From the NCBI RefSeq assembly GCF_012958305.1, contig NZ_JABBYO010000008.1, forward strand, positions 64,001-128,000: a stretch of 64,000 bases of DNA, read 5' to 3'. Each line of letters begins with the position of its first letter. The stretch's first letter is position 1. Of this stretch, positions 46,401 through 57,302 are shown piece by piece. The notes under the pieces were generated by a model. That model had not been told where the DNA came from. It saw nothing but the letters and a program-made list of their open reading frames with translations, and made no database searches. The position numbers and the translations under genes are program-made. This DNA is from Tautonia rosea (GTDB taxonomy: Bacteria; Planctomycetota; Planctomycetia; Isosphaerales; Isosphaeraceae).

Positions 46401-46607
46401 GGCCAGGTCTTCAGCGGCCTGATCGCCAACGAGGGCCCCGACTCCATCACCCTCGTCCTCAACGCCGACGAATCCATTCAGATCGCCCGCGACGCGATCG
46501 AGGAGATGCAGCCCGGCACCACCTCCATCATGCCCGCCGGCCTCGACGAACAGCTCTCCCCTCAGGAACTGGCCGACCTGGTCAAGTTCCTCAGGGCGAG
46601 CAAGTAA
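43467..46607 (+). CDS. Giant PVC-type haem-binding protein (TIGR02604 propeller, HEAT repeats, CxxCH)
   Basis: 1046 residues. Signal peptide (ending SLRA, about 33), a dehydrogenase-like propeller (about 40-400, with DTDGDGTFD and DTTGDGVADD loops), a long HEAT-like helical region (about 410-890), and a terminal cytochrome c domain of TIGR02603 type with CRTCH at 925-929 and ITSIMPAGL-like TSIMPAGLDEQL giving the axial Met. It lacks the C-terminal sandwich of the 31-kb relative. Likely an extracytoplasmic haem protein for sugar oxidation or binding. It leads the block containing dgoD and dgoK. Confidence 0.9.
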   Translation: MMRSLARTAPAPFLPLSLLLLLALTVAPLSLRADEAVELGDHRFTIPDGFTVEVAAGPPLVDRPITAAFDEQGRLYVAESSGSNDPVQVQLEQKPHRILRLEDTDGDGTFDHRTVFADRMMFPEGTMLLDGSLYVSAPPHIWKLTDTTGDGVADDREIWLDAKTLTGCANDLHGPYLGPDGWVYWAKGAFAEQTYERDNAPPFVTRAAHLFRWRADRQGPIESVMTGGMDNPVDVVFTPGGERIFTTTFFQYPAGGFRDGLIHALYGGVYGKVHNVIEGHPRTRPGVLPVLTHLGPAAPAGLERLRGTGLGDDFQNNLLACQFNLRAVSRHQLEPEGGSFTTTDGILIQSDNSDFHPTDVLEDADGSVLVVDTGGWYKLCCPTSQLHKPDVLGAIYRIRKAGTQSHDDPRGMTISWDNAKADDLTPLLSDSRPMVRERAVATLGHLGAEAVPALTAIVQQSDTPEARLNAVWASSRIDVPEAREVARIALKDDDETVVQAALHVISVHRDTEALDRVVNLLHTGSPQNRRAAAEATGRIGDSSIVSFLLQAMADVPDAPHWAVQHSIIAALIELNAPEATRFGLSAPHDTVIRAALIALDQMPGDHLEPADVAPLLSSDDPELREAAAWIAGRKPEWGADLAQHFERQLRDATEDDRDAIVDQLAGLASSPEIQRVIAETLDDPKAPASSRQAALAAMARATLDPAPSSWVAAVAKAIDSDTLRPLAVSAARALRVTGAEADTLRDPLLRIARDADAEPTARLDALSALPGGVGRLDEDLFTFLINRLDPDSPAAEQTRAADLLVASTLSDDRLLILADQIAEAGPLSVPRLLPAFDSQDDEALGLRLVTAIDASPSRGSLAPGDVRTLLDRFGPTVAAKASTLLAALDADAAEKLARIEGLLPLVEQGDVYRGQAVFNSEKAACRTCHAMGYVGGKIGPDLSRIGGIRTERDLLEAIAYPSASFVRSYETIVVATVDGQVFSGLIANEGPDSITLVLNADESIQIARDAIEEMQPGTTSIMPAGLDEQLSPQELADLVKFLRASK

Positions 46608-46625
46608 TGTGAGCAGCACAAGAGA

Positions 46626-47177
46626 ATGATGATGCGATTCCTGGCGATCGTTCTGCTTTGCATCCTGGCTGCGATCGCCTACGGAATCGTTCATGATCAG
46701 ATCACTGCGCGTGTGTGCTTGGAATACTTCACGGTCGGCCACCCGGCGATCCTCCCTCCCGAGCTCTTTGACTCTCCGACCTGGCAAGGCTTGATCTGGG
46801 GAATCATCGCCACCTGGTGGGTCGGCCTGATCCTCGGCGTTCCGATGGCGGTGGCTGCTCGGCTGGGCAATCGGCCGAAACGGTCGGTCCGATCTCTGGC
46901 CCGGCCGATCGGCCGATTGCTCGGCGCGATGGCAGTCGTGGCCGTGATAAGCGGGGGGATCGGCTTCGTGCTTGCCCGACTCGATGTCATCTCGCTCGTC
47001 GAACCGATCGCCAAGAAGGTCCCCTCGGAACGGCACGACCGATACCTCGCCGTCCTCTGGGCCCACCTGGCAAGCTATGCCTCGGGATTCGTCGGAGGTC
47101 TCGTGATCATTGCGATCGTCTGGCGTTCTCGCCTTCCCGAGCACAAAGAACACTCAAAATCACATTCACTGATTTGA
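46626..47177 (+). CDS. Small membrane protein, unknown function
   Basis: 183 residues with four predicted transmembrane helices (about 5-21, 55-78, 100-118, 145-168) and charged loops. I recognise no family. It starts 18 bp after the giant haem protein's stop and precedes dgoD, so it may be part of the same transcript. Base composition is a little lower in GC than its neighbours. Confidence 0.65.
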   Translation: MMMRFLAIVLLCILAAIAYGIVHDQITARVCLEYFTVGHPAILPPELFDSPTWQGLIWGIIATWWVGLILGVPMAVAARLGNRPKRSVRSLARPIGRLLGAMAVVAVISGGIGFVLARLDVISLVEPIAKKVPSERHDRYLAVLWAHLASYASGFVGGLVIIAIVWRSRLPEHKEHSKSHSLI

Positions 47178-47297
47178 ATGACGAATCTTCCCTGACCAGG
47201 GCAGCCCGCAAGCAGGCCCAACCGAGACTCCTGAACCAACCGAGCCAATCAATCGCACGAACCTCTCCCCGCTCGACCCTGAATCCCGGTGATCCTG

Positions 47298-48596
47298 ATG
47301 AAACCGATCGGCCCGAACTTTCCTCACCGTCGCTCTGCCTTGCTCGCGATGCTCAGTGCTGCCGGAGGGGCCGCGGCCCTGGGGGCGATCACCGCGCAAG
47401 ATCCGTACGATCCCCAACGCGAGGTCGATGACCCGAGGGGGGTCGTCCGGGGCAAGCAACGGGCCGCTCAGATCGTCGGCTCGGGTGAAAAACTGACGAT
47501 TACCCGATTGGAGACGATCCTCGTCAAACCCCGCTGGCTGTTCCTGAAGATCCACACCGACGCCGGGATCGTCGGCCTGGGCGAGCCGATCGTCGAGGGC
47601 CGGGCCGAGACCTGCATCGCCGCCGTCAAGGAGCTGGAAGCGTACCTGATCGGCAAGGACCCGAGGCCGGTCGCCCACCACTGGCAGGCCATGTATCGGC
47701 ATGCCTTCTACCGAGGCGGCCCGGTCCTAACCAGCGCGATCAGCGGCATCGACATGGCCCTCTGGGATATCAAAGGGAAGGCCCTCGGCGTTCCCGTGTA
47801 CGAGCTGCTCGGCGGGCCGACCCGGACCCGGATCCGGGTCTACGCCCACGCACGATCCCCCGAGGCCATCCGGCGGGCCCGAGAGGAGGGTTTCACCGCC
47901 TTCAAGACCGGCCCGAGCAAGAGCCGCCCCCCTCGGATCGTCGAGAATCTGGCCTTCGTCCGCAAGGTGGCCGACGGTTTCGCCTCACTCCGCGAGGTTG
48001 TGGGGGACGAGTGCGACATCGGCATCGACTTCCACGGCGCCGTCCCTCCGCAGACCGCGAAATTGCTCATCAAGGCACTTGAGCCTTATCAGCCCATGTT
48101 CATTGAGGAGCCCGTCGCCTGCCAGAACGTTGATGCAATGGCCGACATCGCCCGCAGCACCCACCTGCCCATCGCCACCGGCGAGCGCATCTTCACCAAG
48201 TGGGGCTTCCGGGAAATCCTGGAGAAACAGGCCGCCTCGATCCTCCAGCCCGACCTCTGCCACGCCGGCGGCATCACCGAGACCCGCCTGATTGCCGGAA
48301 TGGCCGAGGCGTACTACGCCGGCATTGCCCCACACAACCCGCTTGGGCCGATCTCGCTGGCCGCAGGGCTGCAACTGGCCGCTTCGATCCCCAACTTCCT
48401 CTGCCAGGAGCAGGTGAGCCTGGGGGATGGTTATATTACGGAACCCTTCCGCGTTGTCGACGGCTACGTCGACCTGCCGAAAGGGCCCGGACTTGGCATC
48501 GAGCTGGACGAGGATGCGATGGCCGACAAGATCGGGCACGAGTGGACGAACCCCGAATCCTACGACGTCTTCGACGGATCTGTTGTCGATTGGTGA
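47298..48596 (+). CDS. dgoD: D-galactonate dehydratase with export signal (enolase superfamily)
   Basis: 432 residues. It dehydrates D-galactonate to 2-keto-3-deoxygalactonate in the De Ley-Doudoroff pathway. Metal ligands and catalytic residues of GalD are present: D244 and H246 in IDFHG, E270 in FIEEP, E296 in TGERIF, H346 in APHNPLGP. Unlike the E. coli enzyme it begins with PHRRSALLAMLSAAGGAAAL, a Tat-like or Sec signal, so it may be secreted. The start at 47298 is ATG; an in-frame GTG at 47289 is an alternative. dgoK follows 15 bp later, supporting the pathway call. Confidence 0.9.
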   Translation: MKPIGPNFPHRRSALLAMLSAAGGAAALGAITAQDPYDPQREVDDPRGVVRGKQRAAQIVGSGEKLTITRLETILVKPRWLFLKIHTDAGIVGLGEPIVEGRAETCIAAVKELEAYLIGKDPRPVAHHWQAMYRHAFYRGGPVLTSAISGIDMALWDIKGKALGVPVYELLGGPTRTRIRVYAHARSPEAIRRAREEGFTAFKTGPSKSRPPRIVENLAFVRKVADGFASLREVVGDECDIGIDFHGAVPPQTAKLLIKALEPYQPMFIEEPVACQNVDAMADIARSTHLPIATGERIFTKWGFREILEKQAASILQPDLCHAGGITETRLIAGMAEAYYAGIAPHNPLGPISLAAGLQLAASIPNFLCQEQVSLGDGYITEPFRVVDGYVDLPKGPGLGIELDEDAMADKIGHEWTNPESYDVFDGSVVDW

Positions 48597-48611
48597 TGTG
48601 AAGGGACGACG

Positions 48612-49610
48612 ATGTCTGACCGACCGACCCGATTCCTGAGCGGCGACTGGGGCACCTCGCGCCTCCGCGTGCGGCTTGTGGAGTCGGAAACCCTGACCAC
48701 GATCACCGAAGCCGACTCCGACGACGGCATCGGCCCGACCTTCCGCGCCTGGCAGGAGGCGGGCTCGCCGGGCGATCGCGAAGGGTTCTACCTCCGCGTG
48801 CTCGCCCCGCTCGTCGATCGATTCCGCGAAAGTTCGGATGTTGATTTGACGAGCCTGACTCTCGTCCTCTCGGGGATGGCCTCGGCCACGATCGGGATGC
48901 GGGAGCTTCCTTACGCCCCTGCTCCGCTCCCGCTCTCGGGCGAAGGATTGCCGACGGCGCGGATCGCGCCGGGCATCCTCCCCTGCGAAACCCTGCTCGT
49001 CACCGGCGTTCGGACCGACGAAGACATCATGCGAGGCGAGGAGACCATCCTCCTCGGCCTCGCCGCCGACGGCCTGACCGACGCCCTCGTGATCCTGCCC
49101 GGCACCCACTCCAAGCACGCCGTTGTCCGAAACGGAATTCTCGAACACTTTCACACCTATTTGACTGGCGAACTGTTTGCCCTTGTCCGCGACCATAGCG
49201 TCCTCCGCCCCTCGCTCGCCCCCAGCCCGACGCCCGGCGAGGCGTTCGAGCGAGGCGTCCGCGACGCCTCCTCCGCCAACCTCCTCGGTGAGCTGTTCGC
49301 CCTGCGGGCCGGTTCCGTCCTCCACGGCACCCCTCCCGAGGAGAACGCCGCGCGGCTCAGCGGCCTCTTGATCGGCACCGAGCTGGGGGGGCTCGCCTCG
49401 GACTCCGTCGCGGACCTCCCGATCGTCGTCGCCGCCCCCGAGCCCCTGCGATCCTTCTACCGCTCGGCCCTGGCGTGCCTTGACCTCGAAGGGCGTTGCC
49501 AGTTCATCCCCGACGAGGCCATGTCCCGCGTCATCTTCCTCGGCCAGCGGGCGATCCTGGCCCAGTCAGCATCAGAGCAGCCCCCAACCAGGGTCAGCCC
49601 TTCCACCTGA
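48612..49610 (+). CDS. dgoK: 2-dehydro-3-deoxygalactonokinase
   Basis: 332 residues, DgoK family of the ASKHA fold. Phosphorylates 2-keto-3-deoxygalactonate. Signatures: GDWGTSRLRVRL (residues 11-22), RTDEDIMRGEET and PGTHSKHAVVRNG. AAGGGACG precedes the ATG. No signal peptide, so it acts in the cytoplasm while its upstream partner DgoD appears exported. No dgoA aldolase is seen nearby. Confidence 0.92.
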   Translation: MSDRPTRFLSGDWGTSRLRVRLVESETLTTITEADSDDGIGPTFRAWQEAGSPGDREGFYLRVLAPLVDRFRESSDVDLTSLTLVLSGMASATIGMRELPYAPAPLPLSGEGLPTARIAPGILPCETLLVTGVRTDEDIMRGEETILLGLAADGLTDALVILPGTHSKHAVVRNGILEHFHTYLTGELFALVRDHSVLRPSLAPSPTPGEAFERGVRDASSANLLGELFALRAGSVLHGTPPEENAARLSGLLIGTELGGLASDSVADLPIVVAAPEPLRSFYRSALACLDLEGRCQFIPDEAMSRVIFLGQRAILAQSASEQPPTRVSPST

Positions 49611-49623
49611 CAAGGCCAATTTC

Positions 49624-50067
49624 ATGAACCCCCTAACTGTGCGTCGCGTCGCGATCGTCAGCGTCTGGATCGTGCTTGGCGGGTTCGCCCTGGAGCGTTT
49701 CCTGGCGTTTCTCATCTGCCATCAGCCAACCTCCGACTGGACCCTTGAGCGGGTCGAGCGGTTGATCGACGAGGAGGTCCGCGTCGGCTGGACCCGCGAG
49801 CAAGGCGAGGCCTGGTTCGATCGGCACGAGATCCGTGCGTTCTTCACCGGGGTCGATGGGTATGCCCGGAGGTATCCCGACCGCGTCCGAAACGCCGCCG
49901 ACCTGGCAGGCCTTGACGAGGACCAACTTAGCGGCATGCTGTTCGGCACAATCCCCGACGCCGACATCGGCTCATGCTGGAACTCTGAGATTAAAATCAT
50001 GCTTTTCTATGATCACGACGGCCACGTTACCGGAAATCACATTGAGACGTTCTCATACGAACTCTGA
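49624..50067 (+). CDS. Small membrane-anchored protein, unknown function
   Basis: 147 residues: one N-terminal transmembrane segment (about 9-32), then a charged domain with ERVERLIDEEVRVGWTREQG and SCWNSEIKIMLFYDHDGHVTG. No family recognised. It follows dgoK by 13 bp and may be in the same transcript. Only 33 bp separate it from the converging Uma2 gene. Confidence 0.6.
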   Translation: MNPLTVRRVAIVSVWIVLGGFALERFLAFLICHQPTSDWTLERVERLIDEEVRVGWTREQGEAWFDRHEIRAFFTGVDGYARRYPDRVRNAADLAGLDEDQLSGMLFGTIPDADIGSCWNSEIKIMLFYDHDGHVTGNHIETFSYEL

Positions 50068-50100
50068 TGCCGTTCAACTGGGATGACCGTGGAGGTCGCC

Positions 50101-50721
50101 TCACCCCGCCGGAGCCGCAGGCAGCAACGAGGAGACGGGCAGCTCGGCGATGGGCTGGCCGTCGAGGTCGAGGGGGACGGATTCGCCCGGGCCGTAGGAG
50201 CGGATCTGGAGGTAGGCCGGGGAGTCTCCGCCGAGCGGCTCGGCGTGGGTCTCGACGCGGCGGGTGCGGAGGTTGAGGACCCAGTAGTTCCACACGCCGC
50301 CGGCGGCATAGGCGGATCGCATGCGGCCGAGGTCCTTCGGAACGCTCGAATCGGCGACCTCTACGACGAGGCCGACGTCGGCGGGGGTCGGGGGGCGATT
50401 TGTATAATCGTTGCGAGCCCCCCGGATCACCATCAGGTCTGGCTCAGGCACGTGGAGGAGCGAGAGTCTCAGGGAGCCTTCGACCACGATATGCCAACCG
50501 ATCATTCTGGTGGCGGTTAGCGCATCCATGCATAACCCCTGGGCGACAATGTGTGGCTGGTTCTTCCCCATCTTCTCGACGAGTTGCCCCTCCCAGAGTT
50601 CGACGTGGCGGGCGTCGGGGATCGCTCCGATCTCGATCATGCGGAAGTAGGTCTCGGCCGTGATCGGCAAGGGACGGCCGCCACGGGCAGACGGGGACAG
50701 GCTGGGGGACGCGGTGCTCAT
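50101..50721 (-). CDS. Uma2-family (DUF820) protein
   Basis: 206 residues, restriction-endonuclease-like fold: ITAETYFRMIEIGAI, RHVELWEGQLVEK, EPDLMVIRG, GLVVEVADSSVPKDL and AAGGVWNYWVLNL, which supply the PD-(D/E)xK-type residues. Members are numerous in cyanobacteria and planctomycetes; the activity is not settled. A GGGAGAT site precedes the ATG. Single gene. Confidence 0.87.
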   Translation of the reverse strand: MSTASPSLSPSARGGRPLPITAETYFRMIEIGAIPDARHVELWEGQLVEKMGKNQPHIVAQGLCMDALTATRMIGWHIVVEGSLRLSLLHVPEPDLMVIRGARNDYTNRPPTPADVGLVVEVADSSVPKDLGRMRSAYAAGGVWNYWVLNLRTRRVETHAEPLGGDSPAYLQIRSYGPGESVPLDLDGQPIAELPVSSLLPAAPAG

Positions 50722-50810
50722 GAGGGGATCTCCCGGCGGATCAGCCGCCGGCTCGATTCTAACCTGGAGGCGATCGAGGCGTCGAGCCGGGCGGCGCGGG
50801 GGAAGCGAGG

Positions 50811-52160
50811 TCAGGGGCGGATGACGGTGCCGTCATCGAGGCGGAGGTTGCCCCAGTGCATGTCGAAGGGGGGATCGTCGCCAATGGGGAAGCGGGCGGC
50901 GAGGGATTCGTCGAGGTCGACGCCGAGGCCGGGGCGATCGATCGGCCGGAAGGAGCCGTCGATCAGTTCGGGACAGCCGGGGAAGACGTCCTGCTCGGCC
51001 TGCGAGAAGATGCGGCCTTCCTGGATGCCGAAGTTGGGCACGGCGAGGTCGAGGTGGACGTTCGCCGCGTGGCCGACGGGGGAGAGGTCGCCGGGGCCGT
51101 GCCAGGCGGTCCGGATGCCGAAGAACTCGCAGAGGGAGGCGACCTTGCGGGCGGGAGTCAGGCCACCGATCATGGAGATGTGAATGCGCATGAAGTCGAT
51201 CAGGCGATCGGTCACGAGCGGCATCCACTCGCGGGGGTTCGTGAACAGTTCTCCCATGGCGATGGGAACGGCCGTCTGGGCGCGAAGGTGCTTGAAATAA
51301 TCGGCATCTTCGGGGCTGAAGGGATCTTCGATGAAGAAGGGGCGGAAGGGCTCGACCGCCTTGACGAGGCGGATGGCCTGGATGGGCGGGATGCGCTCGT
51401 GGACGTCGTGGAGGAGTTCGACGTCGTCGCCGATGGTGGAGCGGAGGTGCTCGAACAGCCGGGGGACCTCTCGGGCGTAGGCGACGGGGTCGAAGGCAAC
51501 GGTGCGGCGGTTCTCGGGCTGGGCCTCGTCGATGGCTCCGGTGCGGACGCCGTAGGTGCTGCCGCCGCCGGATCGGCCGCCGTACTGGATGCGGACGTGG
51601 CGCTGCCCTTGCTCCATGAGGGAGCGAACGCCCTCCTCGACCTCCTCGGGCGTCTCGCCGCGGATGGAGCGATAGGTCGGCACCTTCTGGCGGCACTTGC
51701 CGCCGAAGAGGCGGTGCACGGGCATCCCGGCGACCTTGCCGAGGATGTCCCAAAGAGCCATATCGACACCACTGAGCGCGTTGTTCAAAACAGGGCCGTG
51801 ACGCCAGTAGGAACTGAGGTGCGCCGACTGCCAGATGTCGTCGATGTCCAGCGGACTCTTGCCGATGAGGAAGGGCTTGAGGAATTGATCGACCGCCGCC
51901 GCGACGAGTTTGGCCCGCTGGGTGAAGGTCGCGCAGCCGAGGCCGTACAGACCGTCCTGGTCCGTCTCAACCTTGACCACGACGAGACGGATACCGGCCG
52001 GAGCGGTGAGGATGGCGCGGACATCGCGGATGGTCAGGTCGGCGTGTTGCTCCAAACGGGGGGCCTGGGCGTCATCAGCCGCGAACGTGGGGCGAGCCGA
52101 GGCGAGGGCGCCGGCACCCGCGCCGGCGAGAACCGAGCCGAGCCAGTCGCGTCGTTGCAT
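50811..52160 (-). CDS. Mandelate racemase/ManD-like enolase-superfamily protein with signal peptide
   Basis: 449 residues. N-terminal twin-Arg-like signal MQRRDWLGSVLAGAGAGAL, then an enolase-superfamily capping domain and barrel. Motifs LLHDVHERIPP, FFIEDPFSPED, MGELFTNPREW and TAWHGPGDLSPVGHAANVH give three metal acids and catalytic His and match the D-mannonate dehydratase/RspA group better than galactonate dehydratase. Export is likely. Substrate is probably an acid sugar. It is read toward Uma2 and lies downstream of the DUF1501/PSD1 pair on the same strand. Confidence 0.85.
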   Translation of the reverse strand: MQRRDWLGSVLAGAGAGALASARPTFAADDAQAPRLEQHADLTIRDVRAILTAPAGIRLVVVKVETDQDGLYGLGCATFTQRAKLVAAAVDQFLKPFLIGKSPLDIDDIWQSAHLSSYWRHGPVLNNALSGVDMALWDILGKVAGMPVHRLFGGKCRQKVPTYRSIRGETPEEVEEGVRSLMEQGQRHVRIQYGGRSGGGSTYGVRTGAIDEAQPENRRTVAFDPVAYAREVPRLFEHLRSTIGDDVELLHDVHERIPPIQAIRLVKAVEPFRPFFIEDPFSPEDADYFKHLRAQTAVPIAMGELFTNPREWMPLVTDRLIDFMRIHISMIGGLTPARKVASLCEFFGIRTAWHGPGDLSPVGHAANVHLDLAVPNFGIQEGRIFSQAEQDVFPGCPELIDGSFRPIDRPGLGVDLDESLAARFPIGDDPPFDMHWGNLRLDDGTVIRP

Positions 52161-52193
52161 GGGGAGGCTCCGGGGAAGATCGGGAGAGGTTTG

Positions 52194-52318
52194 GAGCCAC
52201 GAAGAACGCAGTAGGCGGTAGGCAGCGGGCAGAACGTAAAGGGCAGTTTCCGACCTCTGACTGCCCACTGCCTCCCGCTTACGGCCTACTGCATTTTTCT
52301 GTGTTTTATCCGTGGCTC
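52194..52318. repeat. 125-bp nested inverted repeat (MITE-like)
   Basis: Outer arms GAGCCACG (52194-52201) and CGTGGCTC (52311-52318); inner arms GCAGTAGGC (52208-52216) and GCCTACTGC (52284-52292); GGGCAG and CTGCCC between. It uses the same CCTACTG word as 25846. The GTTTTATCCGTGGCT flank resembles 37868-37882. Lies between converging... transcription units on the same strand, after the DUF1501 stop. Confidence 0.6.
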
Positions 52319-52366
52319 ATTTCGATTTCCGACTCCGTGAGAGCGTTCCTCCATACCCGAGCCTGC

Positions 52367-53803
<1,437 letters not shown>

Positions 53804-53814
53804 GGAAAGGTCTC

Positions 53815-53850
53815 CAGAAGCGGCAGTGGGCAGTAGGCAGTAGGCAGATC
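53815..53850. repeat. CAGTAGG heptamer cluster
   Basis: Three near-tandem GGCAGTAGGCAGTAGG-type copies just upstream of the DUF1501 gene, the same word as at 25846 and 52208. Confidence 0.5.
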
Positions 53851-53942
53851 TGGGACGAGCGAGGCGGACGGGCCAGGCATGAAGGGCCATGACGTTCGGC
53901 CGGCTTCGGCCTGTTTCGCCTCCGATCTGTCGATGCCAGGGC

Positions 53943-56900
53943 CTATTCCTTGGTGATCGTCTCGTCGAGGTTCAGGAGGACGCGGGCCACGGCGGTCCAA
54001 CCGGCAAGGGTCGCGGGGGAGACACCTTCGGGAGGGGCCTCGTCGGCGATCATGGCGGATGGGTCGAGTGCGCCGGAGGCATACCGGGTGGTCTGGCGGT
54101 CGAGCAGGTCGAGCAGGACGGCGGCCTCGGCCTCGGTCGGGGCTCGGGAGACGCAGAGGCGGAAGGCGTGGTTCAGGCGATCGACGTCGGTTTCTCCGGC
54201 CTCGCGCAAGGTTCGGCAGGCGAGGGCTCGGGCCGATTCGAGGAAGACGGGCTCATTCAGGGTGATGAGCGCCTGAAGGGGAGTGTTCGATCGGGTCCGT
54301 CGGACGCACGACGATTCTCCCGGAGGGGCGTCGAAGGCGTCGAGGGCCGGATAGGGGACCGACCGGAAGCGGAAGGTGTAGAGGCCGCGCCGGTAGCGGT
54401 CGGGGCCGGTGGCGGTGTTCCAGACCTTCGGGCCGTAGCTGGCCGGGGGCTGGAAGAGGAACTCGGGGGCGGGAGGGAAGACGCTCGGGCCGCCGACCTC
54501 GGGGTTGAGCAGGCCGCTGGCGGCCAGGGCGATGTCGCGGACGATCTCGGCATCGACGCGGTGACGGGGGCCTCGGGCGAGCAGGCGGTTGTCGGGGTCG
54601 TGGGCGTAGCGTTCGGGAGTGGCCGAGGAGGTCTGCCGGTAGGTCGCGCTGGTGACGATCTGGCGGTGCAATTGCTTCAGGCTCCAACCGTTGTCCATGA
54701 AGGAGACGGACAGCCAGTCGAGCAATTCGGGATGACTCGGCGGGGCGGCCTGCGAGCCGAGGTCCTCGGACGTGGCGACCAGGCCGGTGCCGAAGTAAGT
54801 CTGCCAGACGCGGTTGACGATCGACCGGGCGGTCGTGGGCGACTCTCGGGCGACGAGCCAGCGGGCGAAGCTGAGGCGGTTGGGCGAATCGTCCTCTTCC
54901 GGCAAGGGGTGGAGCACGTCGGGGACGCCGGGGGTGACGGATTCGGCGGGCTTGAGGAAATCGCCGCGGTCAAGCCGGCGGGTCATCCGAGGGGTGTCAC
55001 GGGACTGGAGGACAAGCTGGGTCGCACCTTCCGGGTGAGTCTTCCATAAGGCCTCGACTGCCTCGTTCGCCTCGGCCCATTCGGGGACGAAGGTGCGCCA
55101 GATCGAGAAGACGGCGGCGAGCTGCGCGGGGGAGCGTTCGTCGGGGGGGATGGCCAGGATCTCCCGGACGCGGGCCGGCAGCGGGTCGGCCGAGGGGTCG
55201 GGGGCGTCGGTGACGGAGAAGCGGAAGCGGCCGAGATTGTTGTTCTGGTTGTCGTCGCTGTTCCAGCCGCCGTGCATCTGCACGAGCCGGAAGGTGAGAG
55301 AGGCGCCGCCGGGGAAGTCGATCGGCTCCTCGAAGACGAAGACGGCCTTGCGCGGGACGTTGCTGCGGCCGGGGCCGATGTCGGCGGTCCAGGCGGTCTC
55401 GTTCTTGCCGTCGATGGCGTAGGCGATCGGCCCGGTCACGCGCTTGGTGTCGGTGCGGTCGTCGAAGGCAGGGTCGAGGTCGGCCTCGGGAGGATTCACG
55501 TCGGCCGAGGCGCGGGTGATTTTGACCTCGCGGGGGCCGTGCTCGCCGTCGATCGAGGAGGCGACAACTTTGAACTCGGAGAGGGCGAACAGGCCGAAGA
55601 TCGACCGGCCGGGGCCGCCTTTGGGAAGTTCGGGATCGTTGAGCAGTTCGAGCCGGACGGCGGAGATTTTGCCCGGTGATTCGACCTTCACAGTGAAGTC
55701 GGTCGTGTGCTTGGTCGGGGCGTAGCCGGCGGCGAGGACGGAGCCATCGTCGAGCAGGTAGTGCTTCTGGCCGCCGCTGGCATCGAGTTCCGGGCGGACG
55801 ACGGTCCACTCAGGCTGGTCGTCGCGGACGGTGGCTTCCCAGGCGAGCATTCGGTCGCGCCAGTCGAGGGTCCGGTGCTTCAGGTCGTCCTCGATCGCGG
55901 TGATCTGCTGGAAGATCTCGGCCCGCTGGCGCTGTTCCTCGGGCAGATAAACGGCGACGTTCGACTCGTGCGCGTTGTTCAAGAATGCGAACATGCGGTA
56001 ATATTCAGTGTGCGAAATCGGATCATATTTGTGCGTGTGGCACTGGGCGCACGAGATCGTCAGGCCAAGGACGGCCTTGCCGACGGCGTCCATTCGATCG
56101 AACATCGCTTCCATGCGGAACTGTTCGGGATCGATGCCCCCTTCCTCGTTGATCATCGAGTTTCTCAGGAAGCCGGTGGCGACGAGTTGATCCTGGGTGG
56201 GGTCGGGCAGGAGGTCGCCGGCGAGCTGCTCGATGACGAACTGGTCGTAGGGCAGGTCGCGGTTCAGAGCGTTGATGACCCAATCGCGGTAGGCCCAGAC
56301 GAAGCGGGCCTTGTCCTTCTCGTAGCCGTCGCTGTCGGCGTATCGGGCGGCGTCGAGCCAGAGGCGTCCCCAGCGCTCGCCGTAATGAGGGGAGGCGAGC
56401 AAGCGATTCACCAGATGCTCATAGGCATTGGGTGACTGATCGTTTACAAAGGCATCCACCTCCTCGGGGGTCGGCGGCAGGCCGATGAGGTCGAGCGAGA
56501 GGCGGCGGATGAGGGTGGTGCGGTCGGCCTCGGGCGAGGGTTCGAGCCCTTCGGCATCAAGCCGGGCGCGGACGAAGAAATCAATCGGGTTGCGGCACCA
56601 ATCGGGGTCGGAGACGCTCGGCAATTCCGATTGCTCGGGGGGGATGAAGCCCCAGTGCTGTTCGAACGGGGCCCCCTGCTCGATCCAGGCGTTGAGGGTG
56701 GCGATTTGCTCGGGGGTCAAGCTCTTGCCCGAGTCGGGCGGGGGCATGCGGTCGAGGTCGTCGTCGGAGGTAATCCGCCAGTGCAGCTCGCTCTCGTCGA
56801 GGCTTCCGGGCACGACGGCGACGCCACCGGAGGGGGTCGGCTCGAACATGCCGCCGGGCAGGTCGAGCCGAAGGCCACCCTTGCGGTCGGCCTCGTCGGG

Positions 56901-57047
56901 CCCGTGGCAGCGGAAGCAGGTGTCGGAGAGGATCGGTCGGACGTCCCGGGCGAAGTCGATCGGCGTGTCGGCAACGGCAGAGGCGGGGAGAGCCGTTGTC
57001 AGCACGGCCAGGAGCCCAAGGCAGCGGGTTCGGGGCCGGCTCGTCAT
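53943..57047 (-). CDS. PSD1-type protein with cytochrome c, DUF1549 and DUF1553 domains
   Basis: 1034 residues. Signal peptide (to about 27), a planctomycete cytochrome c domain with CFRCH (44-48), DUF1549 (about 150-360, with [20 protein letters not shown] and a second CAQCH at 333-337), a carbohydrate-binding-like sandwich in the middle, then DUF1553 (about 700-1000, with [20 protein letters not shown] and [12 protein letters not shown]). It is the usual partner of the DUF1501 protein following it. The pair is thought to act on polysaccharides outside the cytoplasm. AGGTGA precedes the ATG. Confidence 0.9.
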   Translation of the reverse strand: MTSRPRTRCLGLLAVLTTALPASAVADTPIDFARDVRPILSDTCFRCHGPDEADRKGGLRLDLPGGMFEPTPSGGVAVVPGSLDESELHWRITSDDDLDRMPPPDSGKSLTPEQIATLNAWIEQGAPFEQHWGFIPPEQSELPSVSDPDWCRNPIDFFVRARLDAEGLEPSPEADRTTLIRRLSLDLIGLPPTPEEVDAFVNDQSPNAYEHLVNRLLASPHYGERWGRLWLDAARYADSDGYEKDKARFVWAYRDWVINALNRDLPYDQFVIEQLAGDLLPDPTQDQLVATGFLRNSMINEEGGIDPEQFRMEAMFDRMDAVGKAVLGLTISCAQCHTHKYDPISHTEYYRMFAFLNNAHESNVAVYLPEEQRQRAEIFQQITAIEDDLKHRTLDWRDRMLAWEATVRDDQPEWTVVRPELDASGGQKHYLLDDGSVLAAGYAPTKHTTDFTVKVESPGKISAVRLELLNDPELPKGGPGRSIFGLFALSEFKVVASSIDGEHGPREVKITRASADVNPPEADLDPAFDDRTDTKRVTGPIAYAIDGKNETAWTADIGPGRSNVPRKAVFVFEEPIDFPGGASLTFRLVQMHGGWNSDDNQNNNLGRFRFSVTDAPDPSADPLPARVREILAIPPDERSPAQLAAVFSIWRTFVPEWAEANEAVEALWKTHPEGATQLVLQSRDTPRMTRRLDRGDFLKPAESVTPGVPDVLHPLPEEDDSPNRLSFARWLVARESPTTARSIVNRVWQTYFGTGLVATSEDLGSQAAPPSHPELLDWLSVSFMDNGWSLKQLHRQIVTSATYRQTSSATPERYAHDPDNRLLARGPRHRVDAEIVRDIALAASGLLNPEVGGPSVFPPAPEFLFQPPASYGPKVWNTATGPDRYRRGLYTFRFRSVPYPALDAFDAPPGESSCVRRTRSNTPLQALITLNEPVFLESARALACRTLREAGETDVDRLNHAFRLCVSRAPTEAEAAVLLDLLDRQTTRYASGALDPSAMIADEAPPEGVSPATLAGWTAVARVLLNLDETITKE

Positions 57048-57302
57048 CGATGTCACCTCGCGAGCGTCGGGGTTCGGGGTTTGGTCGGTCGGTCGCGGCG
57101 GACTCCGGGTCAACACATGGAGATGAGCCCGTCAGCCGTCGTTCCGGACCAGGGTGGGTGGTGCGAGCACGTCGAAAAAAAAAAGGCGGGGGGGCAGGCT
57201 CGATTCACCGTCGGGAAACGGCGACATTGCCACCCTTCATGGTATCGGTCCGATGGCTGAGACTCAACCCTCAGCAGCTTCGCGGGGGGCCGGGCGAGGT
57301 GA

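Noticed and set aside
43068-47153. Long minus-strand frames (536 and 686 codons) opposite the giant haem protein
   Set aside because: Gly/Val/Asp/Arg-rich without domain signals; the sense frame contains CRTCH and a signal peptide.
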